Assembly (NCBI GenBank): GCA_002753495.1
Contig: PEAJ01000004.1
Location: 1-40,348, forward strand
Length of the DNA stretch: 40,348 nt
Reading direction: 5' to 3'
Source: Magnetococcales bacterium HA3dbin3
Lineage (GTDB): Bacteria; Pseudomonadota; Magnetococcia; Magnetococcales; DC0425bin3
Both the position numbers and the translations under genes were made by a program. Under the pieces are notes generated by a model. That model saw only the letters and a list, made by a program, of their open reading frames with translations, made no database searches and had not been told where the DNA came from. Within the stretch, counting starts at the first letter, position 1. Each line of letters begins with the position of its first letter. Shown here piece by piece: positions 8,355-16,887 of the stretch.

Positions 8355-9851
8355 TCATGGTTGGGTTCGTCCAGCCGGGTTGGTTACGTTCGCCTGCCTG
8401 GATGCATCGTCCACATGAAAGAGTCGCCACAGGAAATAGGCACTAGGAAGCATGAGGCAAAGTTGAATCACATACCACTTAAACGCCATGTATCTTCCCC
8501 CACTGGTGAAAAATAGGGTGGGGAAATCCAACTCGAAGGGAACGAACAGTTTGGTAGTCAGGAAGGAGAGCAACAGGAAGAACATCCAGAATCTTTTGCC
8601 ACCACCGCCAATTTCATCGAAGGCCATGGCCGTGAAAAGGACGATAAATGGCAGGTTGCCAATCTCCCGTCTGGATTGCGTGTCAATAACCTGGAGGACG
8701 ACAAAGAAGGCGACGAGGGCCATGCCCGGACCCAAGCCGGCGGCCTTGATGATCACCCGACGCCAGAGAAAACCAGCCACGACAACAATCGGACCAAAAT
8801 AGAGAAAGTGATTTAAGATAAAAAGAAGCGGTCGCCCGTTGTTCTTCACGAAGATATCAAATAGGTACCATCCAAAAAATTCGCGATGTTCATTTTGGTG
8901 GCCCCAGTAGTTTGAAAACATTTTCACTCCGCCAAAAAAGGCGGCAAGAATAAATAATCTGGCCAGAAGTCGTCTTTTATTTGTGTCCATGATAAAATAA
9001 AAAAACTGGCGCGCACAATTCACAACGAGATCTGGGACCGAGACATAGAGGTATATAAAAATACTTATTGATACAATAACGTTGGCGCCAGCCTCAAGCA
9101 AGTCACGTTTATGTTCCTGTAGAGGCACAAAATTGTGGGAGAACAGGATGGTGACGATCACCACCGTGCCGATCAGCAGCAACAGGCGCGGGGTGATTTT
9201 GTCTTGGAAAGTGAGGGGGGCGCTATTCCCTATCAGCGCACTCTCCGCCTTTGGGAACAGAAAGAGGATGGCGCCAATGGGTAGGATAGTCGGCCAAGTG
9301 AATGCGCCCGCGGCAATGACCAGGAACATGGAAAAAACATGACCGGTCAAATAGAAAAACAACAACAACATGCTCAGGAAAAAGGCAAGAATGTCCGTCA
9401 ATACCGGATTGTATAGGGGCATGAGCATGTTGCAGAAACTGATGGCCAAGGCAACGTAACCGAGCAAACGGCCCTGCGTGCCCAGGCCAACCCGATCGGC
9501 CAGCCAGCGCCAAATCAGGAGGGAGAGCAGAGTCAGGGTCAAATTGAAAAGCTGGAAGAACAGAACGATCTGTTTTGCCAAAAAGGGCCACCCCAAGGCT
9601 TGCATAGCGTAGTGGGCAATGGCAAACGGCAGCGAACGTTGGATGAAGAAGTGGGAGATTTGATGACGCTCAACCGGGAACTCCTTGATGATGGTCAAGT
9701 AGATAAGCTCGCCATCCCAACCGAGACCATGGCCCTGGGGTATGACGTGTCCAGCCCAAATTCGGCCAATACCCAGAATGATGACGCCCAGGACGATCCA
9801 TCGGGATAACAGGCCGCTGTCGATAAATTGTCGCTGGAAGGAGTTGTTCAT
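8355..9851 (-). CDS. Polytopic membrane protein, possible GT-C-like glycosyltransferase
   Basis: 498-aa ORF, strongly hydrophobic with many predicted TM segments; family not recognised. Confidence 0.6.
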   Translation of the reverse strand: MNNSFQRQFIDSGLLSRWIVLGVIILGIGRIWAGHVIPQGHGLGWDGELIYLTIIKEFPVERHQISHFFIQRSLPFAIAHYAMQALGWPFLAKQIVLFFQLFNLTLTLLSLLIWRWLADRVGLGTQGRLLGYVALAISFCNMLMPLYNPVLTDILAFFLSMLLLFFYLTGHVFSMFLVIAAGAFTWPTILPIGAILFLFPKAESALIGNSAPLTFQDKITPRLLLLIGTVVIVTILFSHNFVPLQEHKRDLLEAGANVIVSISIFIYLYVSVPDLVVNCARQFFYFIMDTNKRRLLARLFILAAFFGGVKMFSNYWGHQNEHREFFGWYLFDIFVKNNGRPLLFILNHFLYFGPIVVVAGFLWRRVIIKAAGLGPGMALVAFFVVLQVIDTQSRREIGNLPFIVLFTAMAFDEIGGGGKRFWMFFLLLSFLTTKLFVPFELDFPTLFFTSGGRYMAFKWYVIQLCLMLPSAYFLWRLFHVDDASRQANVTNPAGRTQP

Positions 9852-9948
9852 GGGTGCCTCCGACCAATCTTGAGCCAGGGGAGGGGGTGGACACTCACGG
9901 CCGCGGGCGACGGCGGGGGAGAACGGGAGGCATGGGCAGCTGTGGAGG

Positions 9949-11745
9949 TCATGGCGGTGCCAGTTCTTCGCGCGTCACTCTATCCGCTGATTTTCGCCGG
10001 TAAAGGGTCCAGAGAGGGGATTCATCCACCTTCTCGAACAGGCGCGCAATATCCGTGCCGTAAAGACGGCGCAATCTAAGGGTGAAGTCGTCCCTGAATT
10101 TTGGCTCCATCAACAACGTCGCATCATCCAAAAGGCGATCCATTGCTGACAGTCGATCCTTGCCAACCAGCTTTTTGGCCTGTCGAGTGAAGGTGAACCA
10201 GTAGGTTCCTCCTCGCGGTGGTGGCAGGTGCAAGGCCAGGGGAAAGAGGTTGCTTTCGGCCAGGGCGAGGATGCGACTGTCCGCCGTAACGTGCTTTTCC
10301 AGCAGGCGTATGCCATCGGTGTGCAGAATGGCGAAACGAAAAGGGGTCACATCGCCAAAGAGGATGTGGTCCAGGACCTCCCGCGGGGTGTCAACTTCAT
10401 CGTTTATTTTTGGCAGGAGCATCGTTTCCAGGGTTGAGGTGGGGATCCTGGCCGCGGCCGGCTGCAAGGGGGCCTTGGTGTGCTGCCAATGCAGGGCATA
10501 GAGGATGCCCGAGAGGTCGGGAAAAATGAAAATCCTGACCACGAAGTAGCCGGTCAAACCGAGCGACAGTAGTTGGCGGAAAAGGTGGACCCGTTGGCGT
10601 TGGGGATCGAGCGCAAGAAAGAGACGACGTTGCCCATCCCCGATCATGAGGGCGGCAACGGCAAACAGGGGGACATAGCGTCCGCCCATGTTTAGTCCAC
10701 CCACAAGGGGTCCTTCACCCTGGGAGTTGGCGGCCACCACGAGACAACCGACACACCCGGCCCAAAAGGCGGCAAGAAACAGGCGAATTTCCCGACTCGA
10801 CACCCTCCTTCCCGCCGACAACGCACCAGCGCCACCCCAGCCGATCAGAAACAAAACGAACAGCAGGAGAAACCACTCCACATTGTGCAGCGCCATGCCC
10901 ATGACGCGCGTGGCGGAGGTCAACGCGGATTCAAATCCAGAAATGGCCTGAACATCGGACAAATAGTGGTCGAGACGCAGGCCCAGGAAGATCCAGGCGA
11001 ACCCCCAGGTTCCGAAGAAAGCCAGGGCGGTGGTTGGCAGAGAAAGGAAACAGCGGCCAAACAGGATGCCGCTGCCGATCAGCAAGGCCATGCCACCCAG
11101 GAAAAAGTTGATTTTGGCCGAAAGCAGCAGGGCGAGCAGAATGCCGGCGGAGATGGCCCTGAGATGTCCGCCGATACGCCCATCCGGGCGCAAAGGACGG
11201 AACATGAGCTGCAGGGCGAGCACATTGAGCAGGGCAAGCCCGAAGCGGTTGTACTGCATGGCGTAGGAGGTATTGCGGGCGTAATGCGAGGTGCCCTCGG
11301 GAACGACGCCGGTTGCCACCAGCATGGTCATGCCAACAAAGAGCAGCGTTCCGAAGGTCGAGAGGCGTCGGCTGGCAACGATCCATCCCCAGACCCCGCT
11401 CACCCCGGCCACAAGCAACGCGCCGATAGTCAGCGCGCGCACGCTGTCGTGGGTGAGCCACAGACCGAGGGCGGTGATCCAACCGTGCAAGTCGTGGTAG
11501 CTGAAGTAGTCGGTGTGAGGGATCTGACCGTTGCGGATGCGCCAGCCCGCGGCGAGGAGGGCGGCGGTGTCCCAGGGGGGGATCCATTGGTGGGCTGGTC
11601 CCGCGCGCCCCATCGCCAGACCAAGCAGGCCGCCGCCACCAATCAATACGAATAGGCCTGCCAGATGTGCGACGATCGAATCCGTACACCCTGCTCGTGC
11701 CAGCCGGAGCAAACTCTTTCCTTTTTGGTTCCGCGCGCTATCCAC
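9949..11745 (-). CDS. Large polytopic membrane protein, GT-C-like
   Basis: 598-aa ORF with GTG start; WIPPWDTAALLAAGWRIRNGQIPHTDYFSYHDLHGWITALG followed by many TM segments, then a soluble tail. Confidence 0.65.
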   Translation of the reverse strand: MDSARNQKGKSLLRLARAGCTDSIVAHLAGLFVLIGGGGLLGLAMGRAGPAHQWIPPWDTAALLAAGWRIRNGQIPHTDYFSYHDLHGWITALGLWLTHDSVRALTIGALLVAGVSGVWGWIVASRRLSTFGTLLFVGMTMLVATGVVPEGTSHYARNTSYAMQYNRFGLALLNVLALQLMFRPLRPDGRIGGHLRAISAGILLALLLSAKINFFLGGMALLIGSGILFGRCFLSLPTTALAFFGTWGFAWIFLGLRLDHYLSDVQAISGFESALTSATRVMGMALHNVEWFLLLFVLFLIGWGGAGALSAGRRVSSREIRLFLAAFWAGCVGCLVVAANSQGEGPLVGGLNMGGRYVPLFAVAALMIGDGQRRLFLALDPQRQRVHLFRQLLSLGLTGYFVVRIFIFPDLSGILYALHWQHTKAPLQPAAARIPTSTLETMLLPKINDEVDTPREVLDHILFGDVTPFRFAILHTDGIRLLEKHVTADSRILALAESNLFPLALHLPPPRGGTYWFTFTRQAKKLVGKDRLSAMDRLLDDATLLMEPKFRDDFTLRLRRLYGTDIARLFEKVDESPLWTLYRRKSADRVTREELAPP

Positions 11746-11767
11746 TTTTTAGGTTCTTCCGCTCAAG

Positions 11768-11797
11768 TTTGTACTCGTCCAAGACCTGATCCGACAA
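11768..11797 (-). promoter_or_regulatory. Promoter-like module copy A (TTGTCG-18-TACAAA)
   Basis: Minus-strand TTGTCG GATCAGGTCTTGGACGAG TACAAA about 22 nt upstream of the 11745 start; matches copies B and C. Confidence 0.45.
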
Positions 11798-11981
11798 AAT
11801 GGTTCCGGGAAGCATGGAGTGGGTGCCTCACCCCTCAGGGTTAACCCGATTTCTCAAGGATCGGCTTCCCGCGGCTGACCTGTATCTCCGCAACATCCGG
11901 TAACAAAAGTTTATTTTTGACGATCTTCTCTTCGATTCTCATTTCTGACACCCCCCTCATTGGACTCCCATCCTACCAGAA

Positions 11982-12010
11982 ATGTCAGATTGAGTCTTGT
12001 TTGTTACAAG
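11982..12010 (+). promoter_or_regulatory. Promoter-like module copy C, opposite orientation (ATGTCA-17-TACAAG)
   Basis: ATGTCA GATTGAGTCTTGTTTGT TACAAG; shares GATnnnGTCTTG spacer core with A and B. Confidence 0.35.
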
Positions 12011-12492
12011 GCCCAATAGGCCCAAGTTCCTCTTTCGGTCGTGGAAACGGATTTCCCTGGATGGCCAGTCGATACATGGATAGACTACCGAACGGCGGTG
12101 GCGTCCGTGGCTCTTCTCCGTTCATTGGTTTCCGATAGACCAATCATGCCGGAGGGGCCGTGGGCGTCTTGGAAGCAGGCTTCTCAGGTGGAGATCAACC
12201 TGCGTTTCCGGAGTTTTGCGGTTGCCTCTATGCGGTGGGGCTGCCTTCCGATGAGCATTCCGTGTGCGATTCGGGTCCAGCAACTGTCTTGGCAATCAAG
12301 CAGGTTTCGTGCTGGAGTGTGCCGTATGGTTCCACCTCCCACCCTTGCGGATACGGGCTCGAAGCCCAGGCAACTGTTCGGGTTTGTGGACAATGGGCAT
12401 GGCAATCCGCACTGGGCCATGATCTCTAACGACCAAGTAAGGACAACGATCTGCTGCGTCTGGAACGAGGTTGATTCCGGCCATTTTTTGCC

Positions 12493-12591
12493 GGGGTGTT
12501 TTGCAGTTTCCCACAGGGTACACAGGCCCGAGAGCAATAAATTGCTGGTTGCACCTGGCCTGTGCACTTGTGGAAAACTGCAAAACACCCC
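12493..12591. repeat. Long imperfect inverted repeat (about 35-nt arms) with nested small inverted repeat
   Basis: Left arm 12493-12528 ggggtgttttgcagtttcccacagggtacacaggcc; right arm 12557-12591 is its near-complement; the loop contains agcaat-aa-attgct (12533-12546). Confidence 0.85.
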
Positions 12592-12630
12592 GCCAACTGG
12601 CTTCCCAACATACAAGGTGGAGCGATAGCC

Positions 12631-13428
12631 ATGCGAAAAGACCTTGATGCCATCCGATGCTATTGGTCCGGACAGGCCGAGCTGCACGGTACGGGGGCTG
12701 CCGCGTCGTGGAGTGATGTCGAGGCGGTTGAACTGGAAATTCGCACCATCAGCCGTTACCTGAAAGACGGGATGTCGGTGCTCGACGTTGGTTGCGCAAA
12801 CGGCTATTCAACCTTGCGCTATGCCATGGCGTGGGATATCGATGCCGAAGGGTTCGACTACATCCCGGCGATGGTGGAAAACGCCAATCTCAGGCTCAAG
12901 GAGCTCCCCGGGTCAGTCATCCGTGGCCGGATTAGCTTCCGGCAGGGGGACCTGCTTGGCTGGCAACCCTCCGGGGCACACTACGATGTGGTCATCTCCA
13001 CGCGGGTGATCATCAACCTGGGTACGTGGGAGAACCAACTCAAGGCCATGCGCGCCTGCGTCGCGGCATTAAAACCGGGTGGATTGTTTCTGCTTTCCGA
13101 GGCAACTTTGCAAGGATGGCGAAAACTCAACGCTATGCGGCGGGAGTGGGGGTTGGCGGAGATCCCCATGCCGGAGTTCAACCAGTACCTGGATCAAGAG
13201 CGGGTGGTTGCTGGCCTTGCCGACATCGCAGAACTAATTGAATTATCAGAATATTCGAGCAGCTACTTTGTTGGCACGCGCGTGATCAAGCCGCTGCTTG
13301 CCAGACTCACCGACGGTTTGGTCGACCCCGCCAAGCCAGAGATGGAGATCAACCGCTGGTTTGCGTCCCTGCCGGCGGCGGGGGATTACGGGACACAGAA
13401 GCTCTTTGTCTTCTGCAAAAGGCCATGA
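12631..13428 (+). CDS. Class I SAM-dependent methyltransferase
   Basis: SVLDVGCANGYSTLRYAM motif I, DYIPAMVENA, LKPGGLFLLSEA. ATG at 12631 preceded by GGTGGAGCGATAGCC. Confidence 0.8.
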   Translation: MRKDLDAIRCYWSGQAELHGTGAAASWSDVEAVELEIRTISRYLKDGMSVLDVGCANGYSTLRYAMAWDIDAEGFDYIPAMVENANLRLKELPGSVIRGRISFRQGDLLGWQPSGAHYDVVISTRVIINLGTWENQLKAMRACVAALKPGGLFLLSEATLQGWRKLNAMRREWGLAEIPMPEFNQYLDQERVVAGLADIAELIELSEYSSSYFVGTRVIKPLLARLTDGLVDPAKPEMEINRWFASLPAAGDYGTQKLFVFCKRP

Positions 13429-13467
13429 CTGGCTGGAGGGAGAATGGACGAGCGCGGCAACGCGGTG

Positions 13468-14607
13468 TCAAGCGAAAGGAAAACGCATGACCAAGTCGAT
13501 CACCCGCTCCTGATCCGCTTCATCCAGGGTGTTATAAAGCGGGAGTCGCAACAGCCGGTTGTAGACCGCCTCACTCACCGGGCACTGCCCATCCCTGCCG
13601 CCCATCGCCCGCCCCACCTGGGAAAGGTGCAGAGGGACGTAGTGGAATACCGCGCCGACACCGTTCTCGCCCAGATGGCGCAGCATCGCGTCGCGCAACT
13701 CAGGGCTGGGCAGCACCAGGTAGAAGAGATGGTAGGAGGGATCGCAGTGAGCGGGCAGGTAGGGCAAGGTCACGCCGTTGTTTTCACCCCATGAACGCAA
13801 CGCGTCCGCATAACGTCGCCAACGAGACCGACGACGTGCCAGAATCGCTTGACGCTCCTCGAGCTGGGCGAGCAAAATGGCCGCCATGAGGTCCGAGGGT
13901 CCGTAGCTCGACCCGAGGTCGACCCAGGTATACTTGTCGACCTCGCCACGGAAAAAAGCACGGCGATTGGTCCCCTTTTCGAGTAAAATCTCCGCGCGTT
14001 CAATCAGCCCGGGGTCGTTGATAAGCAGGCACCCCCCCTCGCCACAGGAGATGTTTTTCGTTTCGTGGAAGGAAACGGCGGACAGCACGCCAAAACGTCC
14101 CAGCTGTTGTCCCCGGTATTGTCCGAACAACCCTTGAGCGTTGTCTTCCACAACTGCTAAGCTATGCGTCGTCGCAATGGCGGTTATGGCATCCATTTCG
14201 CAGCCCACCCCGGCGTAGTGGACGGGCACGATCGCGCGGGTTTTTGGGGTGATCAGCTTTTCAAGATGGCGCTCATCGAGGTTGAGGGTGTCTGGACGGA
14301 TGTCGGCAAAGACGACCTTGCCACCGCGCAACGCAAAAGCCGATGCAGTAGTGGGAAAGGTATAACTGGGGACAATGACCTCATCACCCGGAACAATATT
14401 AAGAAGGATAGCCGCCATTTCCAACGCATGTGTACACGAGGTGGTCAGCAATACCCTTGGCGCTCCGGTGAGCTGCTCCAGCAAATTGGTGCAGGCCCTG
14501 GTGAAACGTCCCGACGAGGAGAGATGACCGGCGTCGAGCGCTTGTTGCACGTATTGAAATTCTTTTCCGAAGAAAGCTGGTTTGTTGAAAGGGATCTTCG
14601 ACACCAT
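13468..14607 (-). CDS. wecE: dTDP-4-amino-4,6-dideoxygalactose transaminase-like DegT/DnrJ/EryC1 aminotransferase
   Basis: IPFNKPAFFGKEFQYVQQAL, PGDEVIVPSYTFPTTASAFALRGGKVVFADIRPDTLNLDE, VPVHYAGVGCEMD, SFHETKNISCGEGG, EKGTNRRAFFRGEVDKYTWVDLGSSY; closely resembles E. coli WecE. Confidence 0.87.
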   Translation of the reverse strand: MVSKIPFNKPAFFGKEFQYVQQALDAGHLSSSGRFTRACTNLLEQLTGAPRVLLTTSCTHALEMAAILLNIVPGDEVIVPSYTFPTTASAFALRGGKVVFADIRPDTLNLDERHLEKLITPKTRAIVPVHYAGVGCEMDAITAIATTHSLAVVEDNAQGLFGQYRGQQLGRFGVLSAVSFHETKNISCGEGGCLLINDPGLIERAEILLEKGTNRRAFFRGEVDKYTWVDLGSSYGPSDLMAAILLAQLEERQAILARRRSRWRRYADALRSWGENNGVTLPYLPAHCDPSYHLFYLVLPSPELRDAMLRHLGENGVGAVFHYVPLHLSQVGRAMGGRDGQCPVSEAVYNRLLRLPLYNTLDEADQERVIDLVMRFPFA

Positions 14608-14625
14608 GATGCGTCCCTTGATTGG

Positions 14626-15579
14626 TTACAGATCGTTTTTCCGATGAACAGGTCGTTTTTGACGTACATTATACTGAGGCATGCGGTTTATATTGAGATG
14701 AACGCGACCAAGATATTCTCCGACAACACCCAGGGCCAGGAGTTGAATACCGCCGAATATGGATACAGAGACAATGATGGACGCATATCCCGGAACGCTA
14801 ATGCTGTTGGCAAAGTGAAGAAACAAATAATAACATCCCATAAAAAATCCGCCGACAGAAAAGATCAGGCCAAGCCAGGAAACAATCTGTAGGGGGACCA
14901 GGGAAAAGTTGGTGAAGAGATTAATGGCCAAGGTGACCAGCTTGCTCAGGGAATATCCCGAGCGCCCCTGCTGTCGAGCCTCGTGGTCGACCTCAACCTC
15001 GCCGATACGGTCGCTGCTCCAGGCGAATAACCCATCGAGGAAGACATAGTTGAGCGTATAGGGAAAAATGCTCTCCACCAGTTGACGGCGTATCGCCCGA
15101 AAAGCAGTAATGTTGTTGCGGCGAGAAAAGATTCGGCGGTAGAACAGCTGAATAAGGGCAGAACCCGCGTTGCGCCAGGGCTCATGCCGCTTTTTTCGAT
15201 AGACACCGTAGACCAAGTCATAGTTGCCCTGCTCCAGGGCCTCGACCAGGCGCAGTGCGTCGTTTGGGGCGTGTTGCAAGTCGTCATCCATGGTGACGAC
15301 GATGTCGCCGGTGCACTCCCGCAAACCGCACATGAGGGCATTGTGTTGGCCGTAATTCCGCATCAGATCCACGATGCACAGCCGTTCAGGGTAATGCGAC
15401 TGCAATGCGCACAACGCTGCCCACGAGCGATCGGAACTGCCATCATTGACCAGCACGATCTCGTAGTTGTATGCACTGTTGGAAAAAACGCCGACAAGAG
15501 TCTCGACCAATTGGGTCAGATTATCCTGGGCATTATAAACCGGGACGACGATTGACAATGTTCTCTTGTCCCCATCCAT
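14626..15579 (-). CDS. GT2 family glycosyltransferase with C-terminal TM helices (GtrB/ArnC/DPM1-like)
   Basis: SIVVPVYNAQDNLTQLVETL, VNDGSSDRSW, MDDDLQHAPNDALRLVEAL, two C-terminal TM helices. ATG at 15579 preceded by GAGGA. Confidence 0.87.
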   Translation of the reverse strand: MDGDKRTLSIVVPVYNAQDNLTQLVETLVGVFSNSAYNYEIVLVNDGSSDRSWAALCALQSHYPERLCIVDLMRNYGQHNALMCGLRECTGDIVVTMDDDLQHAPNDALRLVEALEQGNYDLVYGVYRKKRHEPWRNAGSALIQLFYRRIFSRRNNITAFRAIRRQLVESIFPYTLNYVFLDGLFAWSSDRIGEVEVDHEARQQGRSGYSLSKLVTLAINLFTNFSLVPLQIVSWLGLIFSVGGFFMGCYYLFLHFANSISVPGYASIIVSVSIFGGIQLLALGVVGEYLGRVHLNINRMPQYNVRQKRPVHRKNDL

Positions 15580-15595
15580 CGTTGGATTCCTCGTA

Positions 15596-15624
15596 TGTGT
15601 ACTTGCCAAGACTCGATCTGACAA
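15596..15624 (-). promoter_or_regulatory. Promoter-like module copy B (TTGTCA-17-TACACA)
   Basis: Minus-strand TTGTCA GATCGAGTCTTGGCAAG TACACA about 17 nt upstream of the GT2 start at 15579; same relative placement as copy A. Confidence 0.5.
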
Positions 15625-16097
15625 AACGGTCCCGGAAGGCACAAGGTGGGCGCTCCACCTTATGGGCAGAGGCCCAACCTCCGGACCCCCGGTGTTGTCC
15701 CCGGCTGCTAAAACCGGTTCCGCCGGCGGCCAGGGAAGGCCATGGTAACCAGGGGTTTAACCCCATCTCAAAGGTCGTTCGCCCATTTATATTCCTGAAA
15801 CGATCCGGGGTGATTGGCGGCATCGCTTTTGTCCGTCTGGTGGAGTCCATCCACTCGATACTCAAGCTCTTCAGGGCCTGACACCCGCATGGAGAGAGGG
15901 TCGCGATATCATTCCGCCGGACTCTGGACCGAGCGCACGCAAGGCCCTTCGACATCCGATCGAGCTGGCCTGTCCAGCCGGGTACCATTCTACACTTTCC
16001 CCCAGGCATAGACCACCGCCACGTTTTCCACGGAAGGGAGGACGGGTGATTTTTACCATGAAAGGCGGTTTTGTCCAGGGCAGCGCCCCGACGGGGT

Positions 16098-16115
16098 TTG
16101 GGGCTTAAGCCCCAA
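16098..16115. repeat. Perfect 18-nt palindrome ttggggcttaagccccaa
   Basis: Direct reading; followed by A/T-rich sequence. Confidence 0.85.
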
Positions 16116-16152
16116 CAAAATTGTTTTTAATTTTTAAAAGTGGTTGGGGGGT

Positions 16153-16181
16153 CCGGGGGGAGGCTTAAGCCTGCCCCCCGG
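16153..16181. repeat. Palindrome ccggggggaggcttaagcctgccccccgg (one bulge)
   Basis: Shares the ggcttaagcc core with the 16098 palindrome. Confidence 0.8.
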
Positions 16182-16188
16182 CTTAGGT

Positions 16189-16205
16189 CTGGGGCAGCGC
16201 CCCAG
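16189..16205. repeat. Hairpin ctggggc-agc-gccccag
   Basis: Direct reading: 7-bp perfect stem, 3-nt loop. Confidence 0.75.
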
Positions 16206-16328
16206 TGGGGTTCGGGACAGAGCCCTGGCTCACCATGAAAGACAGCTTTCATCGTCCGGGATGGCGCACCGAGCGCCATGCCCGTTAGTTGGTCGTTGCC
16301 GTTTGTCAGCGCCTTCGTTGAGGGGATA

Positions 16329-16546
16329 AACGAGGCTCCGCGAGAGCACGATGGATGTTGCCACCAACGGGGTGTTGGTGGAACCGGGGGTTTGGAACAC
16401 CCTGTACGACTTCTCCGATGACTCCCTGGTGCTGGTTAACGAGGCTCCGCGAGAGCACGATGGATGTTGCCACCAACGGGGTGTTGGTGGAACCGGGGGT
16501 TTGGAACACCCTGTACGACTTCTCCGATGACTCCCTGGTGCTGGTT
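16329..16546 (+). repeat. Exact tandem duplication, 2 x 109 bp
   Basis: 16329-16437 and 16438-16546 are identical by eye (aacgaggctccgcgagagcacgatgg...ctggtgctggtt). Confidence 0.93.
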
Positions 16547-16633
16547 CTGGCCTCGCTTCCCCACGACCGGGCGGATTATATCGTCGACTACGACGCCTTC
16601 CTAAGACTGGCTAGAGAGCGTCGGCAAGGCTGA
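16340..16633 (+). pseudogene. Truncated WxcM/FdtA-like (sugar 3,4-ketoisomerase) C-terminal fragment
   Basis: Frame reads VLVEPGVWNTLYDFSDDSLVLVLASLPHDRADYIVDYDAFLRLARERRQG, typical of FdtA/WxcM C-termini. No N-terminal cupin region, and the 109-bp duplication breaks frame. Confidence 0.65.
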
Positions 16634-16887
16634 TCCGCCGATCCCCACCATTTTGAATACCAGTTTGAAACCCTTCCTCTTTTGGGGAAGGGCGGGGTTG
16701 TTTGGGGTCGTCCGGGTCTGGTTTTGCCGGGCCGCGGACCAATTCGTCCTTCCTGTCGCTTCCGTTCCTGTGTACCCCTTCGCCTTTGACGTTTTCTTAA
16801 TGCAAAGCCGGGCACAATATTGCCTGTTTTGATCTTGAATCTCCTAGCCTGCGCACAGTCTCAACTTTGTCGCTGTGAGGAGATACC

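Noticed and set aside
12493-12591. Integron attC site
   Set aside because: Long imperfect hairpin, but the ends lack matching RYYYAAC/GTTRRRY core sites and no integrase or cassette array is visible.
12041-12628. 195-aa ORF ending 2 nt before the methyltransferase start
   Set aside because: GTG start without a clear RBS, Trp/Cys/Ser/Arg-rich translation, and it runs through both arms of the long inverted repeat; no family recognised.
15533-16009. 158-aa minus ORF (possible transposase remnant)
   Set aside because: Spans the promoter-like repeat B and shows no DDE or helix-turn-helix motif; better explained as intergenic repeat sequence.
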